This document shows positions 4,959 through 5,069 of a DNA stretch of 5,069 nt, piece after piece (position 1 is the first letter of the stretch; each line of letters begins with the position of its first letter). This DNA is from Clostridiales bacterium UBA1316 (GTDB taxonomy: Bacteria; Bacillota; Clostridia; Oscillospirales; Oscillospiraceae): assembly GCA_002307055.1 (NCBI GenBank), contig DBTM01000045.1, forward strand, positions 1-5,069. The letters are read 5' to 3'. The notes under the pieces were generated by a model. The model was not told the origin of the DNA and ran no database searches. It worked only from the letters and a program-made list of their open reading frames with translations. The translations under genes and the position numbers were made by a program.

Positions 4959-5069
4959 ATGTCAAACTGTATGTCAAACTTCAGCCCGTCATGGCTCTTG
5001 CTCCTGGCAATTCCGCTTTTCTGTTCCAACCAGAACAGACGCTGCGAGCCGGTATGTCTCCCCCCCCCC
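4959..5069 (+). CDS. Small hydrophobic protein, truncated by the window end
   Basis: An open frame of 37 codons with no stop before the window end. It begins MSNCMSNFSPSWLLLLAIPLF and continues with a basic, Cys-containing stretch (NRRCEPVC). A single hydrophobic segment (about residues 11-22) suggests a small membrane protein. An extended AGGAGGGAG (4942-4950) precedes the ATG at normal to slightly long spacing. An ATG at 4951 in another frame lies only three bases after AGGAGG and gives a peptide without a membrane segment, so it is less likely. The start region is a 12-base in-frame duplication (ATGTCAAACT at 4959 and 4971), so a second start is possible. The last residues come from a run of C and may be unreliable. 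Similar short Cys-containing hydrophobic proteins occur in Clostridia, but I cannot name a family. It may be cotranscribed with the lipoprotein. Confidence 0.5.
   Translation, partial: MSNCMSNFSPSWLLLLAIPLFCSNQNRRCEPVCLPPP
5060..5069. repeat. Poly-C homopolymer at the window end
   Basis: Ten consecutive C close the window, inside the small ORF. This may be an assembly or sequencing artefact at a contig end, or a true homopolymer tract at which read length varies. Confidence 0.9.

Noticed and set aside
5021..5038. LexA/SOS box
   Set aside because: The half-sites are GTTC then GAAC, the reverse of the Gram-positive SOS box (GAAC then GTTC), and they lie inside an ORF.

Overview
The window looks like chromosomal DNA from a member of the Bacillota (Clostridia-like). 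The main reason is a tRNA-sensing T-box leader (about 77-367) in front of an aminoacyl-tRNA synthetase gene. Strong AGGAGG-type ribosome binding sites and a lipobox lipoprotein fit this. Genus or species cannot be read from the sequence. The last ten bases are a run of C, so the window probably ends at a contig break.

Layout: (1) 1-386 holds a good sigma-A-type promoter and a complete T-box leader with Stem I, a likely alanine specifier, Stem III, an antiterminator and a strong intrinsic terminator. (2) 387-2168 (+) encodes a short alanyl-tRNA synthetase of 593 residues. It keeps the catalytic core, the tRNA-binding helical region and the metal-binding editing core. It lacks the beta-barrel part of the editing domain and the whole C-terminal (C-Ala) domain. 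(3) 2169-2391 is an AT-rich convergent spacer with no gene I can support. (4) 2392-3846 (-) encodes a 484-residue multi-spanning GT-C glycosyltransferase of the GT39/PMT type, with a promoter at 3973-4001. (5) 3847-4311 is a divergent intergenic region with possible decayed coding fragments, an interrupted palindrome and an inverted repeat. (6) 4327-4899 (+) encodes a small secreted lipoprotein of unknown function. (7) 4923-4948 is a hairpin whose 3' arm is the ribosome binding site of a small hydrophobic ORF (4959 onward) that runs off the end into the poly-C tract.

Functional logic: the T-box should switch on the synthetase when tRNA-Ala is uncharged. The specifier GCG (Ala) and the UGGU acceptor-pairing sequence (matching discriminator A73 of tRNA-Ala) agree with this. 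The synthetase gene is clearly more AT-rich than the glycosyltransferase and lipoprotein genes beside it. From memory, its reduced architecture resembles the AlaRS of candidate phyla radiation bacteria rather than the usual ~875-residue bacterial enzyme. This suggests a transferred or duplicate AlaRS placed under a host-type T-box. The glycosyltransferase and lipoprotein are envelope genes with no evident link to the synthetase.

The most interesting items are the reduced T-box-controlled AlaRS and the SD-sequestering hairpin before the terminal small ORF. I see no CRISPR array, transposase, tRNA or rRNA.
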